A stretch of 64,000 nucleotides of DNA from Pseudomonas sp. HN11. GTDB lineage: Bacteria; Pseudomonadota; Gammaproteobacteria; Pseudomonadales; Pseudomonadaceae. Both the position numbers and the translations under genes were made by a program. The notes below the pieces were generated by a model. It was not told the DNA's origin and searched no databases. It saw only the letters and a program-made list of their open reading frames with translations. This document shows positions 63,982 through 64,000 of the stretch, in pieces; within the stretch, counting starts at the first letter, position 1, and every line of letters begins with the position of its first letter. The stretch lies in assembly GCF_021390155.1 (NCBI RefSeq), contig NZ_CP089985.1, forward strand, positions 1,003,001 to 1,067,000, read 5' to 3'.

Positions 63982-64000
63982 AAAAATGGTTTAACGGGTC

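Overview
The window looks like chromosome of a fluorescent Pseudomonas (P. fluorescens group). It is G+C rich, its core genes read as typical Pseudomonas proteins, and it carries the full division and cell-wall (dcw) cluster, rnpB and, at the right edge, algA. I assigned the organism by recognising these families; no database search was possible.

Layout. 1-9.5 kb: the start of a D-2-hydroxyacid dehydrogenase (cut by the window edge), a LysE-type exporter, then an acyl-CoA ligase / DUF1302 / DUF1329 / MalT-like LuxR regulator cluster. 9.5-11.6 kb: a two-gene islet of lower G+C encoding an AAA ATPase and an HNH nuclease, read as a Septu (PtuA/PtuB)-like anti-phage module. 11.7-17.9 kb: a metallo-beta-lactamase-fold hydrolase, an OmpA-type lipoprotein, the envelope block lpoA-yraN-gmhA/diaA-dolP on the minus strand, and divergent rsmI. 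18.0-18.4 kb: RNase P RNA. 18.7-36.6 kb: mraZ-rsmH-ftsL-ftsI-murE-murF-mraY-murD-ftsW-murG-murC-ddlB-ftsQ-ftsA-ftsZ-lpxC, in which almost all neighbours up to ddlB overlap by a few bases. 36.7-46.2 kb: a membrane diguanylate cyclase, an OprD-type porin, and a two-component system next to an RND efflux pump with its adaptor. 46.4-52.0 kb: small and accessory core genes (77-aa protein, orphan solute-binding protein, YkgJ protein, GNAT, CheV, hydroxyacid dehydrogenase, LysR). 52.2-57.0 kb: an AaeAB-like efflux operon with its own outer-membrane factor. 57.0-58.4 kb: an islet of lower G+C with a four-helix membrane protein downstream of a gene split by one in-frame TGA, which I read as a broken membrane-active toxin with its immunity gene. 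58.4-62.3 kb: SnoaL-like protein, MFS exporter, a divergent LysR gene with an 11-bp-arm palindrome at its start, an SDR and a small membrane protein. 62.4-63.9 kb: algA.

The central 20 kb is one functional unit. MraZ starts the cluster under a promoter carrying three 10-bp direct repeats. The Mur enzymes, MraY and MurG make lipid II; FtsL, FtsI, FtsW, FtsQ, FtsA and FtsZ form the divisome; LpxC begins lipid A synthesis. LpoA, which activates a peptidoglycan synthase, lies just upstream.

The two places most worth a second look are the AAA/HNH islet (9544-11564) and the interrupted toxin-like gene with its hairpin leader and membrane partner (56969-58386).
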